From Spirogloea muscicola (lineage: Eukaryota > Streptophyta > Zygnematophyceae > Spirogloeales > Spirogloeaceae), in contig WELB01000108.1 in NCBI GenBank assembly GCA_009602725.1, positions 154,533-180,556 of the forward strand: a stretch of DNA of 26,024 nucleotides, given 5' to 3'. Position 1 is the stretch's first letter. Each line of letters opens with the position of its first letter. Under the pieces are notes generated by a model. It made no database searches, was not told the origin of the DNA, and saw nothing but the letters and a program-made list of their open reading frames with translations. Shown here one piece after another: positions 9,601 through 21,700 of this stretch. The position numbers and the translations under genes were made by a program.

Positions 9601-9910
9601 CCCAGGCTGTCACAAACCTGACCAGCCTTATACTGGCCCCCTCCTCGGGCCCCCTATGAGCCGTCCGATCTGCCCGTCGGGCGGTCGGCTTCGGCCTCGG
9701 CGAGCGCCCGCGGGGGCCCGCGCTCCCCGACAGGGTTTAACACCACCCGCGTGCTGCACTAGAACCCCCAGCACCCTCAAAACCCCGCCGCGTCAGGACC
9801 GCCCCGACGCCGCCGCCGCCGCCGCCGCCGCTCGCGCCGTCGCCGACGCGTTCTTCTTGTGCTTCTGGCATTGGTGTCCTTCTCCCTTGTGCATATTCCT
9901 GGCGGCCACC
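9601..9910. other. Promoter and 5' UTR region of the RPSA gene
   Basis: A GC-rich stretch including a GCC run at about 9807-9831, then a pyrimidine-rich stretch (about 9850-9900) leading to GCCACCATGG at 9905-9914, a strong translation-start context. The pyrimidine-rich leader is common for ribosomal protein mRNAs; this is inference from composition. Confidence 0.5.
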
Positions 9911-12034
9911 ATGGCGCTCTCTCAGAAGGAGGCGGACATCCAGATGATGCTGGCGGCAGGCAGCCATCTGGGCACCAAGAACTGCGACTTCCAGATGGAG
10001 CGCTACGTGTGGCGCCGCCGCAGCGACGGTGAATGCTTGTCGCATAGTGTCCACCTTGTGATGTCCATCGAGCTCTGCTATGGGCCATCCGTGTTCAGGC
10101 CACCTTGTCACCTGCGTTGGCATGGGGTTTGGTAGAGATTAGGCTTTCCCAGTGCGTCCAGCGATAAGAGCATGACGTCCGTGTCGCCGTCGAAGCAGGC
10201 GGCCTCATGGCCACAAGCAAATCCTGCATGGAACAAGCACAATCGCCGAGTAAAGCAGAAGATCAGGCACCAGGGCGCGGAAGCTCTCTTCAAGCAGCTT
10301 CTGCCAATGTGCAGCTGACGGCCGGGCTAGGCTGCTCGGCTGTACGTGAGTGGTCGGGGGGAGCGACGCCAGGCAGCTCACGGTCTCTTTTACTCTCGCA
10401 GGCATCTACATCATCAATCTCAGCAAGACTTGGGACAAGTTGCAGCTGGCTGCCCGCGTCATCGTTGCCATTGAGAACCCTCAAGACATCTGCGTGCAGT
10501 CGGCTAGGCCCTACGGTCAGCGTGCGGTCCTCAAGTTCTCTCAGTATACAGGCGCCCAGGCCATTGCTGGCAGGCACACGCCGGGGACATTCACTAATCA
10601 GCTCCAGACGAATTTCAGTGAGCCAAGGCTTCTACTCCTCACAGACCCCCGCACTGATCATCAGGTAATTGAGAGCACTTTCTGTCTTTGTTCAGCTTGA
10701 TAATAAATAGGTGTCAACCTGACTTGCGCCAACTGATAAAGGCATGGAGGGGTATGCAGCTGTGGTACAATTTGAGATCACTGTTGTACTTTGACATGCT
10801 GCCAGATTTTCCTGCAGGGCATGTAGTCCATGTCTAACTAATAGTTTGTTGCCTATCGTCAGAGGCCTCCTCACTTGTCTTCTTGCCTCTCACCTTAAAG
10901 TGCATATGACTAATATGAGCTGACCTACACCCGAGCTTTCACTGAACACTCATTTTGACGAGCCTCGCTTTTTGTGACTAAGAATCTTGTCAGTAATTTG
11001 TGACTAAGAATCTTGTCAGTAAGCCAATGTAGGACGCATAACAGTAAACTCTGTCAATGGGTGCAGCCGGCGGCAGAGGCAGCCCTTGGAAACATCCCGA
11101 CAATTGCATTCAGCGACACCGACTCGCCATTGAAGCATGTCGACATTGCCATTCCGGCCAACAACAAGGGCAAGCACAGCATTGGCTGCTTGTATTGGCT
11201 GCTGGCTCGTATGGTCTTGCAGATGAGGGGTACTGTGACTGCTGCACAACCGTGGGATGTCATGGTAAGTGGGGCCCACGAATGTTGAGGTCATTAAGTG
11301 GGTATCGAGAGGGCTAGTATGGTACGCTGGAATGGTGATTGGTCCATGTGGTGAATGGACACTTTCAGCGTTAGCAATTTTCATCATAGGAAGAGTGTTT
11401 GAAAGCTGATGCGAACCTTCATTGGGGGCATGCAGGTGGATCTTTTCTTCTACAGAGAGCCTGAAGAGACCAAGGATCGTGAAGAGGAAGGGGAGGCCGG
11501 TGCTGCACCAGACCAGGCTTTTGGTGGAGTTGCACCGCTTGGAGATTACAGTGCCCCTGCCACTGGTGCGGCCCCTCTTGCTGATCCTCAATGGGATGCC
11601 GCAGCTGCTCCCGCAGAATGGGCTGCCTCTAATGCCCCTCCTCCAGCTGCGCAAGCAGGGTCCGACTGGACGGCTGCAGGTGCTATAACTATCTCGTCTG
11701 TTGAGCAGTCTGCATGTGTGGCTTGCATGTGTGGCTGCGAGCTGTTTATGACAGTAGATGGCTGCATCGTGCGTATGTTGGGTGATAGACCAGGCCAGCC
11801 CTCCTGCATGTGCTCAATATGGACGCTCTCTTCTGCGCAAAACTTACCCACCTCATGACCACCTTCTTGTCTTGATTGACCTTTGCAGCTGCTGCACCTC
11901 CTAGTGGGAATTGGGAAGCTACTGCACCTCCCCCTACCGCGGGCGGTTTCCCTCCAGCTGCTGCTAGTAACTGGGACCAGGCTCCAGCAGCTCCGCCCCC
12001 CTCATCTGATTGGGGGGAGCCCGGTGCCCAGTGA
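9911..12034 (+). CDS. RPSA: 40S ribosomal protein SA (uS2), complete, 5 exons
   Basis: Small-subunit ribosomal protein at the head-platform junction, required for 40S maturation; the animal homologue is also called the 37-kDa laminin receptor precursor. Exons: 9911-10028, 10402-10664, 11067-11264, 11436-11679, 11889-12034. They join in phase to 322 residues. The protein starts [20 protein letters not shown]; the uS2 core includes [121 protein letters not shown] and MVLQMRGT. The last third is an Ala/Pro-rich tail with repeated Trp next to acidic or Asn residues (QWD, EWA, DWT, NWE, NWD, DWG), typical of eukaryotic RPSA. The ATG sits in GCCACCATGG. All introns are GT-AG. Intron 2 carries a 26-bp tandem duplication. 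Identity is very secure. Confidence 0.97.
10971..11022. repeat. Perfect 26-bp tandem duplication in RPSA intron 2
   Basis: A 26-bp unit beginning TTTGTGACTAAG and ending CTTGTCAGTAA occurs at 10971-10996 and again, base for base, at 10997-11022, about 45 bp before the acceptor of exon 3. Confidence 0.95.
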
Positions 12035-12975
<941 letters not shown>

Positions 12976-15924
12976 GCGCCACCACCCGCCTCTGCCGCCC
13001 TCCTGAGCCCCGTCTGCGCCGTGTCCCCGCCCGCGCCGCCGCCGGCCGCGTCGTCGCCCGCCGGCGGCCACCATGACGCCACACCGCCGCCGCCGTCGCC
13101 CGGCCAGTCCGGTGCCGCGTCGCCGCTGCCGGCGGAGCAGGGCCTGCCCCCGGGCATCCAGAAGGGCGTGGTCTACCCTGAGCCGCTCGCCTCTCACGAG
13201 GCCGTGGTGGCCTCCAAGGAGCTCTTCATGGACACATTGGCAAGATGTCACCAGCAGCTCGGAACCACGCTCAAGTAAGCGAGAGCGACTTGCACGCCCT
13301 GTGACTTCAGAGCCACCAACTCATGTTCTTGCTTTGCTGGACAAGAGCTGTCAGCGTGGCCAGCATTTTGTACTTGTCTGCTTTTACTGGCATTCACGGC
13401 ATTGAGGAGCTCCATGTTGGCAGCAAGATGCAGGACTGCACCAGCTTGTCTCTTTGCATGTCTTTCCTGACCTTTCGGCACTCATGCAATGCTTTATCAA
13501 GCTTTTCCTTTGGCATTGACCAGCTGTGAATGGTGGGCAGATCCCCTCAGATGGGTGGCAAGGAGCTCGACCTTCACAAGTTGTACAAGGAGGTGACAAG
13601 CAGGGGGGGGCTAGCCCAGGTGTGAGTCTCAGGAAGCCTTGTGGTCGAGAACCCACCCTCTTAGCTGGGTTTCGCTGGTTGACTGCCTTTCCCTTCCCAT
13701 TGAGCCATGGAATGAGCATGGCAGGAGCTGTAGTGCACAGACGTGTCTCAAGTACGAGTCTCGTGTTAGCGTTGCAAGCATCGTGAGTGCCTTTGTCATC
13801 TGGTGCTTGAGCAAGATCACTTGCCTCTTGAGCATCCTTCCACCTTACGTCACCAACTGGCCAGCGGTCCATCACAATTGACAAGACCATGGCCAAGATG
13901 ACGTTCTTTGCTGTCTCCTCTGACAGGTTATTAAGGACAGGTTATGGAAAGATGTGACATTACCTTTCCAGTTTCCCCCCACCCTCACAAGTGCATCCTT
14001 TGTACTGCGAAAGTACTACATGAGCCTTATCCACCACTATGAGCAGGTCTATTTCTTTCATACCAGAGGCACGCCTATACATGCTCCAGGTCAGTAAACT
14101 CAGAATTTGAACAGCCACAGATTCTCCTTCTTTTTCAGCATAGCCATGCAGCAGGTCATTGACAAAGTACATCCTGCTTGGCAGGATGTCATTCTCTCTC
14201 TTGCATGGTTGATTTATGTTATAAGTCTCAAGTGTAGACCTTTACTTTTCAGTATTTGCTCCTTGCAGTGCCTCCACCTACTCAAAGCCCGGGAATGTCT
14301 CAGCGGTCTCCGCTGGGTGCCTCGCCTGAATTGACAGCCAAAGGGCTTCCCAGGCAGAGAAGGCGAAGATCAGATGCAAGGACACTTGGTGAGTATTCAG
14401 GCCTTCAAGTCTCGCTTCTCCTGCAGCACAGACAAGAGCTCATGCTCTACCTAGCCAGATTGCGCTGATGCTTGCGGTGGAGTCTTACAATAGTCGTCCT
14501 TTTGTGATATAGCACTGTTCCTCTGGATGCTTATCTTATCTCGGACACTGCCTCCTCATGTGCAGCGGACCCCACTGAAGATATTGGCCAAGTAGTCGCT
14601 GGCGTCATTGAGGCCAAGTGCGACCATGGTTATTTTGTGACGGTCACAGTGGGGGGCGATAGGCTGAAGGGCATTCTCTACAACGCACCAGCCAAAACCA
14701 AAGTCAAACATCTGCTGCCTTTAAGCTTCTTACCAATACCTGGGATCAACCCCGCTACTGCTTTGGCTGGTAAGCAGCGTCGCAAGAGGCGTCGGAAGGC
14801 AGACATGCCTCCAAAAGACGTACCTGCTCCGCGACCCAACAAGACCGGCTATAACTACTTCTTCCAACTGAAGAGGGGAGAGCTGAAGCAAATCCACCCA
14901 GGCAGATCTGACAAGGAGATCAGTCGCTTGATTGGCGATGCTTGGATGGCACTTCCTGAAGCGGATAAGGAGGTAATAGTTAGCTGCCTCTATGACAAAC
15001 AATACATGTTTGTCTATCTTGGCATCCCTCAAGATGGTGACGTCCAGACAGTCAGATCACTATCTACAAGGTGTACATGTTGGAAGTTGCTGTCTTCTTG
15101 GCTCAAGATCTTCGACACATGCAATACATGCTATGCTTTGTGATGTATTCCTCACTTGCTGTCATGTGCAGCCATTTCAAGAGCAGGGACGCCTTGACAA
15201 GGAAAGATACGACAAAGAGTACGCCGAATATCTGCACAAGCTGTCCAGTCTTGGACAGACGGGCAGTGATACATATCAGCAAGCTATAGGGCCTGTCTCG
15301 GATTCAAGAGCAACTCCTGGTGTAGCTGTGGAGAAGCTTGAGACTGCTATTACCCCCACTTTGACTGAGGAAGTGCTGCGTGCATCCAAGGGAGACGCTA
15401 CTGCCTCTGGTAATCAGGTACTATCAGTCACCGTCACTCCTTGCACTTGCATGCGCATCTTGGAAAGCATGCTCCTATGCACATCCCAATGTGGCGTTGA
15501 CACTCTGATACACCTGCAGATATCTCTGAGTGGTTGTTTGTTAGATCTTGCAGAATGCTGTCTTTGAAGAGCAAGGTGGTGACCTGATCATGGCTCGATC
15601 AGTTGACACAGATAGTGGTGAGCAAATCTGTCTTGCCAATGAACTTTGACGCTGTCGATATCCTGATCGTGTATGGTGTATCAGCTAAGTAGAAACCTCT
15701 GGGCCGTTAGAGTCAATGCTCACGTCAACAATCCATACTTGCACACACCCAAATTGTCTAATTTTCAAGAAGAAGAGGATGGAATGGTGGAACACCTTCC
15801 AGAATGGTGCTCATTGCTTGTTAAGGCCTCGTCTGCTTGCTGAGTGACTGATTGATGTGCAGATATAGGTGCAGGGGCTCCTGAATTCCCTGTGGCTGGA
15901 ATGTACGACTCTTCGTTTGCCTGA
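12976..15924 (+). CDS. ARID-HMG box DNA-binding protein (HMGB9/HMGB15 type), 5' partial, 8 exons visible
   Basis: Plant-type nuclear protein combining an ARID and one HMG box, both DNA-binding; Arabidopsis relatives act as chromatin and transcription factors. Exons: up to 13274 (open back to the gap at 12976), 13541-13619, 13927-14089, 14269-14388, 14566-14972, 15172-15417, 15554-15617, 15863-15924. They give 479 residues after the gap. Residues 1-65 are Pro/Ala-rich. The ARID (about 67-180) begins YPEPLASHEAVV and includes SPQMGGKELDLHKLYKEVT, SRGG, WKDV and SASFVLRKYYMSLIHHYEQ. A basic linker (RQRRRRSD) and a region with DIGQVVAGVIEAKCDHGYFV follow, then KQRRKRRRKAD. The HMG box (about 303-375) reads PRPNKTGYNYFFQLKRGELK, IHPGRSDKEISRLIG.AW, KERYDKEYAEYLHKL. 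No in-frame start lies between the gap and the ARID; ATG 13073 (context GCCACCATGA) is out of frame. All introns are GT-AG. Family secure, N-terminus unknown. Confidence 0.93.
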
Positions 15925-16330
15925 GTAGCCTCCCCTAGTTCATCTATAGATACGTGGCTGTGATACTCACAAGTGTAGTGTTCATAGTAAGGAGGATCTA
16001 GAAAGGCAGTCCTGGAAATCCTGAGGGCTCAGCTTTCGTCCCGTTGAAAGCACCTACATAACGCTTCCACTTGACAACCTCGTCAAAGAAGGCCCTCTTA
16101 GCAACCACCCTCCACAGTCCACCTCTTTGCCGTTATGTCGCGCCTCACATATTTGGCCCCTCTTTATCATGCTTTCTTATGCAGCTTTTGTCGCCCACTC
16201 CTCAGCAGCCTTTTTCTGTATTACACTGCACGCTCTGCCGCAAGCAGCTGACACTCTCCAATGCAGCCCTCCTTTTGCGCTTGCTCTCCTTCTCTGGCTT
16301 TCTTCTGTCTGCTTCAATACACTCCGGCTC
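15925..16330. other. Intergenic, 3' flank of the ARID-HMG gene
   Basis: No supported gene. Pyrimidine-rich open frames (for example 16071-16403) run into the repeat fragment at 16338 and show no family resemblance. Confidence 0.4.
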
Positions 16331-16337
16331 CTTCAGA

Positions 16338-16385
16338 CCTTGTCCATTCCTTCGGGCTGGCCTCTCACAGCCACCAGTCAATCTG
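16338..16385 (+). repeat. Isolated hairpin-module copy
   Basis: CCTTGTCCATTCCTTCGGGC then TGGCCTCTCACAGCCACC. The stem GGCTG...CAGCC is at 16355-16372. It matches the module at 18014-18052 (reversed) in both flank and stem. Confidence 0.7.
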
Positions 16386-17190
16386 ACCATGCTTGCTCTT
16401 TAGCGACGGATTTTGCTGTGTTCAGCTTGTACTGGTGTCAAGCCGTAAAGAAAGCCTGGTCTGGGCACTGTTTGCAGCAGGTCATTGTCTGCTCAGGTGT
16501 GCAATTTTAAAAGCATTTTTAGGCAATCACTGTGACAGATTGTATAATGGCAGCTTAATAGAGAAGGCAAGCAGTGCTTTATCTCAGAGAGTCAGGAGAC
16601 CGAAGATAGTTGGAGCATATGATAAAGATTGGAGGTAGTTTGTGGTTGCAGAGACCAAAATATCATGTAGCTGCCCTCACAGGTGACCTGATCTTGTGGA
16701 GTTACCTGTGGAGTGATGTCAGTTTCTATACAGTGCGTGACCTATGCTGAGGTAGTTATTCATATGTATCCGCAAGTGTATGCTTCTAGATATAGTAAGC
16801 TGCATAATAGTATCAAACCAAATAGATGTTACAGGCTCTGCTAGTATTGCAGGCCGTGTTCCAAGGGAGCAGGTGCGCAGCTAACTTGGCGGCAGAAGAG
16901 TACCACCAGGACTCCACGCCTAGAGGTCCAGCTTGCCTTGTATGGGGCGCAGGCAATCGCGTCGGCACTGCAGATCAGAGCCTGGACGCTGACGGATGAC
17001 CGATCATAGGCTTGAGCTCAAGGTGATTGAAGCTCCTACTGAGGGCGGCTGTGAAAACCAGCTGAATGCTGTATAACAAGGATGATTTGGAAATGACTCA
17101 TCAATTGCTTAGCTGCAGGCTGGGCAGCTCAGGACCCAATTAAAAGCCCCAATAGGGAGTCAGAAGAGGAGATGAGATGAGATGAGTTTA
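16386..17190. other. Intergenic stretch without recognised features
   Basis: I see no exon, tRNA or clear repeat here apart from a short GAGAT run near 17166-17187. Confidence 0.4.
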
Positions 17191-17194
17191 GGAG

Positions 17195-17710
17195 AGGAAG
17201 AGAAGGCGTGCAGTGCGCACAATTACAAAAAGAGGCCTGATATATCAGTGCCGCTTTGTAAGAAAGAGAGAGGGCTCTTTTATAGAGGGGAATAACTCTG
17301 AAAGGCCAGCCCCAAAGAATGTGAGGAAGGCACTGCGGCTTTTTAAGGAAGGCCATCCCGGGCCAACGGCGAGCTTGAGGTGAGCGTCTGGCTCGTGGGG
17401 ATGAGCTCTTCCAGACGGATAGGGTGGCTGTAAATCGCCAGCCCGAGAAAGAGTGGACACGGGCAAGGGGGGAGCCCAAGCCGGCAAGCGAGAAGGTGCG
17501 CGGTGCCCATTAGTTCAAAGGGAGGCCAAGCCGAGCCAGTGTATACTGTTGTGGCAGAAAGTAATGCTGAGACCGGGGCTACACGAAGGAAAGCCCTAGG
17601 TTATGGGGGCTGAGGTGACAGTGGGAAAGCAGCTGAAGGCGGTCGCCGGTATTCACGAGTGAGCACATGCAGATCGGGCGTGCTACCTTGAGGAGGCGGA
17701 GCACCGCCAC
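17195..17710 (-). repeat. Divergent dispersed-repeat copies, reverse orientation
   Basis: Two end-module relatives (AGAAGGCGTGCAGTGCGCAC near 17200 and AGAAGGTGCGCGGTGCCCAT near 17490) alternate with hairpin modules near 17301-17325 (degraded) and 17426-17444 (GGCTG, loop, CAGCC read on the reverse strand). About 17560-17700 resembles the foldback arm (GGGGCTACAC, GAGGTGACAG, CACATGCAGATCGGGCG). Confidence 0.6.
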
Positions 17711-17914
17711 GGAAGCCTGTGGTCTGGCCTTGCGCGCGCCCAGCATGCTGGCCAACGGCCAGAGCCTGGGAGCGCTGCATAGGTAGAGGGCAGCCTAACT
17801 GGCTTCGGGCGTGCGGGGCCGCCACTTTGAGGCGGTGGCGAGGCGAGGTCGACTGGGTGGCCGTCGTTAGCCCCTCGCTCGGGCAGTTGACTGTGGCTTG
17901 GTTAGGCACTCCCA

Positions 17915-18695
17915 GTCGTTTCATGCGCACAGGGCGCCTTCTCACTTGGAGCCTTGGAGCCAAGTTTCTCTGACCAGAGGCTGCTTAGCAAACAGAAGCG
18001 CGGCCAGATTGACTGGTGGCTGGGAAAGGCCAGCCCAAAGGGAATGGACAAGGTCGGAGGCAGAAGTTAGCAGAAGTTACTGATGAGTGCTTCGTAGCTG
18101 CTTGGTTTCTTCTTGTGCTTGTTTTTCTTAGTGCTTCCCCATTTGGACAGTCCCCATCCTTTTTGGGCTGGCATTGCCAGCCCCTCTTCTCTATGGGCGA
18201 GCACCTTCCCCTGGCCCCTTCTCGCACTTTGTTCGATGGGCTGGCCTTTCTCAGCCCCTATCTTCTATGAGCCTTGGAGCCAAGTTTCTATGACCTGAGG
18301 CTGCTTAGCAGGGGTTACTGAGTGCTTCGTAGCTTATAGATTACTAGTCGTGCTTGTCTTTCTTAGTGCTTCCCCTAGCCCCTCTTCTCAATGGGCGAGA
18401 ACCTTCTTTCCCCTGGCCCCTTCTCGCACTTTGCCCAATTCTTCTCAATTCTTTTTGGGCTGGCTTTGTTAGACCTCCTTCTCGTACTCTGTTCATTCTT
18501 TTTCGGGCTGGTTGTTCCAGCCCCTATTCTCAATGGGCGAGCACTTTCTTCTCTTAGGGCGAGCACTTTCTGTGGGCGAGCCCTTCCTGTCTTCTCTTTG
18601 CGCATTCTTTGCATATTTGCTTTTTTTCTGCCTGAACAATGTACTGGCTTGAATTGGCCTCCCTTCAATTTCATGCGCACCGCGCGCCTTCTTCC
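17915..18695 (+). repeat. Two tandem dispersed-repeat units directly upstream of the sucrose transporter
   Basis: TTGGAGCCAAGTTTCT begins two units at 17954 and 18274; each continues GAGGCTGCTTAGCA. Hairpin modules lie at 18018-18036 (reverse), 18165-18183, 18238-18258, about 18456-18474 (right arm broken) and 18505-18523. The block is bounded by TTCATGCGCACAGGGCGCC at about 17919 and TTCATGCGCACCGCGCGCC at about 18670. It ends about 60 bp before the proposed start of the transporter gene. Confidence 0.75.
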
Positions 18696-18761
18696 CTAGC
18701 GCGGGCTGGCCCTGGACGCTACTCCCACGCTCCGGCGCAGCGGCCGCTTCCGCGCCCCGCC

Positions 18762-21700
18762 ATGCCGCCTGGCCGACCCGCGGCCGCGGCGGCCGCTGCG
18801 CACCCGCGCACAGCCGCCGCCGTCTCAGGCGCAGCCTCGGTGCCGCCGCTGCCNTCCTCGCCTGCAGGCAGGAGCGGCAGTGGCCGCCCTGGCCGGAGGG
18901 CTGCCCATGATCGGCACGGCACCTCTGCGATCTGGCGGAAACGGGCGAGCATGGGGATTCCGCATGCACTGCAGAGGCGCTTGTCGCCGTCGCAGATTGA
19001 GCTTGCCCCAATCGTGGCCGAGATCAAGGAGGACGATCACGCTGCAAATGGCAGTAACAATCAGATCTCCTCCTTCCAAGGCCCACAGTTGACAAAGTCA
19101 GAAGAGGAAGATGCTCCGCCAAGAGGCAAGGAGATACCGGTGTACCGCCTCGCATTCATGTCGATGGTAGCTGGCGGCATCCAATTCGGCTGGGCGCTCC
19201 AGCTGAGCCTGCTCACTCCTTACATACAGGTGCATTTTCCTATCTTCACCAGCTTTGGAAGCAATGCAGTCATGTGACTGCCAGCTACAATCGTCTGACA
19301 GCTATCTCCTGCGATCGGGTGGCCAAGCCGTCATGCATTCTTGTGTAGGCAGGGTATTGCAGCCTCGTATAGAGTGCAAGCTTTCCAGTCTGCCTCTTTT
19401 GCTGGAGGCTGTGATGCAGCTGGCTTAGTAATGATGTGAAGCTGACTTGTTGGGACCTTCACACGTCTGCATGCAGCAACTAGGAATCTCGCATGCTTGG
19501 GCTTCGCTCATCTGGCTGTGCGGACCTATCTCTGGGCTTCTGGTAGGACCACCCTTCTTATTAGACATGCAGGCTAGCTGAGAGAGGTTCCTCATCATCA
19601 TGGAGAGCATGGCCCTCCAAGGGCAGTCAGATACGAAAGGGCGCTTGGACAGGACTTACGGCCAGATGTGTGCGAGCCTGATTAGTCCAATGCTTCTCAG
19701 CAGCTCATCAACATATCTTCGTCATCATGTTTCAGGTACAGCCTTACATTGGAGTTTGGAGTGATTCCTGCAAGTTGCGCTGGGGCAGGCGGCGGCCCTT
19801 CATATTAGCTGGAGCATTACTTGTCTCTGCTGCTGTGAGTGTATCAAGGCACTAAGGCTAGCTAATCAGAGGCTCCATCATGATGATGAGCTGAATGCAG
19901 CTGTCCTGCCTTGCGTCACAGTCAAGTGATGCTCATTGCTTGCCTGTAGCAGGAGCTTTGCAGGTGAAGCTGTGGTTCCTGTTGTAAGGCATAGTTTCTC
20001 ATAACCGAGTGTCTGATTATCCAGGTCACCTTAATAGGTTTCTCTGCTGATCTTGGCTATCTGTTGGGGGACGACAGGCACTTGAATGGCAAGTGAGTAC
20101 CTGCTACTGGGAGACCTACTCTGTAGCATGCAAGGTTGTTTGGAAGACTGTTTGCTTCAGCTTTTATTGAGATAATTGAGAAGGTATCTTGGCATGGTTT
20201 CAAGCTCCCGTGAAGATCATGTGCCGAGAACTTGAAAGATGTCACTACCTTTGTGCTCGTCCTTCTCCCTCCACAGAAGTATGCTACTCGCAGAGCAACA
20301 ACATTCACTGAATTTTTGCTTGCCTTGGTATCCAGCTCCACAAGGCAGCATTCACATGCATACAGTGTTGTTACGCAGGGTTCGTCCTTATGCTTGTACA
20401 ATATTTATCCTGGGCTTCTGGTTCTTGGATCTGGCTAACAATTCTGTACAGGTAAGAACAGTGCTCAATGTCCTGAAGTAAGATATGCAGGTTTCATGGA
20501 TTGCTGTATACTTTCTACGTATTGACACAGTAATGTCAATATCCAGATGATACCAATTGTCTTTGAAGCGTCTTAGCTTGTCAGTTTGCAATATGAGGTA
20601 TGCCTTTTCTAGGGCAACCCGTGAAATTGCTCTGTCACTTCTGTATATTTCAGGGACCTAGCCGTGCCTTGCTTGCAGATCTAGCAGGTGATTTCTGTTC
20701 TGTACTAGCTTGCTCAACTCCTAGATCATGAGATGTGCGCTTGTTAGCTAGAGTTGTGACGTCACTTGTCAGTATCTGTGTTCATGGCTCGTTTGCTTTA
20801 TATTAGGCTTGGACATCCAAATGAGACATCATTTTGCTGCATAGCCAGCGTTGTACAGATTCTATCTCAATGCTTCTGATGGCAGGGTTGTACAAAGTCG
20901 ATCTCCTTACAACATTGTGGCTTTCTGATTCTCAAATGTCATGTTTCCTTTTTTGACGATCTCCAGGAGCCGATCAACAAGAAGCCGCAAATGCATTCTA
21001 TTCTTTATGGATATCAATTGGAAACATTCTAGGCTACTCCACGGGAACAAGTGACCAATGGTACAGGTGCAGTCAATATGACCATCATCGTTATGTCACC
21101 ACATTTTATTTATTTTATGTATTCTCCTTACAATGCCCAGTAGATAGAAACTGATGAATAGCGTTACTGATGTGTTTTCCTGAAATAGATTATTCCCATT
21201 CCTAGTCACAACTGCGTGTGGGGAAGCTTGTGCAAATTTGAAAGCTGCCTTTCTTCTGTCAGTGGTAAGAACTGCTGTGTCTGTGAATGGTGTAGAAATC
21301 TTGCTATCTTGAAGTGTGTTACGTGCATTTACCTCAACCAAACATTTACTGTACAACTCCAGTTTCCCTATGTCTCACTTAAGGGGCATCCACTAACCTA
21401 CTGCGCACATGGAAAGTAGCTGCTCGTACCTCTTTGTCTGACCTAGCTTTCTAAGTTCTCTTGCTTCAGAGGCAATAGGTGAGCCCTGACATCTGCCTCT
21501 GCTGCAAGGATGGATTTGGAGCTCCTCATACTGTTTCTCTTTGCTGCAGGTCTTTCTCCTGATATGCACTACAGTGACTATCTCGGTAGCACGTGAGGCC
21601 CCCTACACATCACAAGGTGGGACTGAAAGGCCTGCTCTTGGCATGGAAATTTCGCCACTTCTTCGACAGGAGAAGCAGAAGGCTGCTGAGGAAGGCCGTC

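Noticed and set aside
9737-10123. Minus-strand open frame over the RPSA start
   Set aside because: Shadow of RPSA exon 1 and its GC-rich leader.
15418-15567. Read-through of ARID-HMG exon 6 into the following intron
   Set aside because: The donor CAG/GTACTA and acceptor TTGCAG restore the correct phase to a longer, family-like end; the read-through tail has no similarity.
16071-16510. Hydrophobic open frames that look like membrane segments
   Set aside because: Pyrimidine-rich repeat-flanking DNA naturally encodes Leu/Phe/Ser/Cys; no membrane protein family is recognised.
18639-18761. Upstream ATG in frame with the sucrose transporter
   Set aside because: It lies inside the repeat end module, which occurs elsewhere without a gene, so ATG 18762 or 18951 is more likely.
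19870-20020. Possible C/D snoRNA in a sucrose transporter intron (ATGATGA near 19880, CTGA near 20013)
   Set aside because: No terminal stem and no recognisable guide element; the boxes are short enough to arise by chance.
20272-20378. Alternative acceptor (CCACAG at 20276) for transporter exon 5
   Set aside because: Reading from there gives no SUT similarity; the acceptor at 20378 gives [20 protein letters not shown] in phase.
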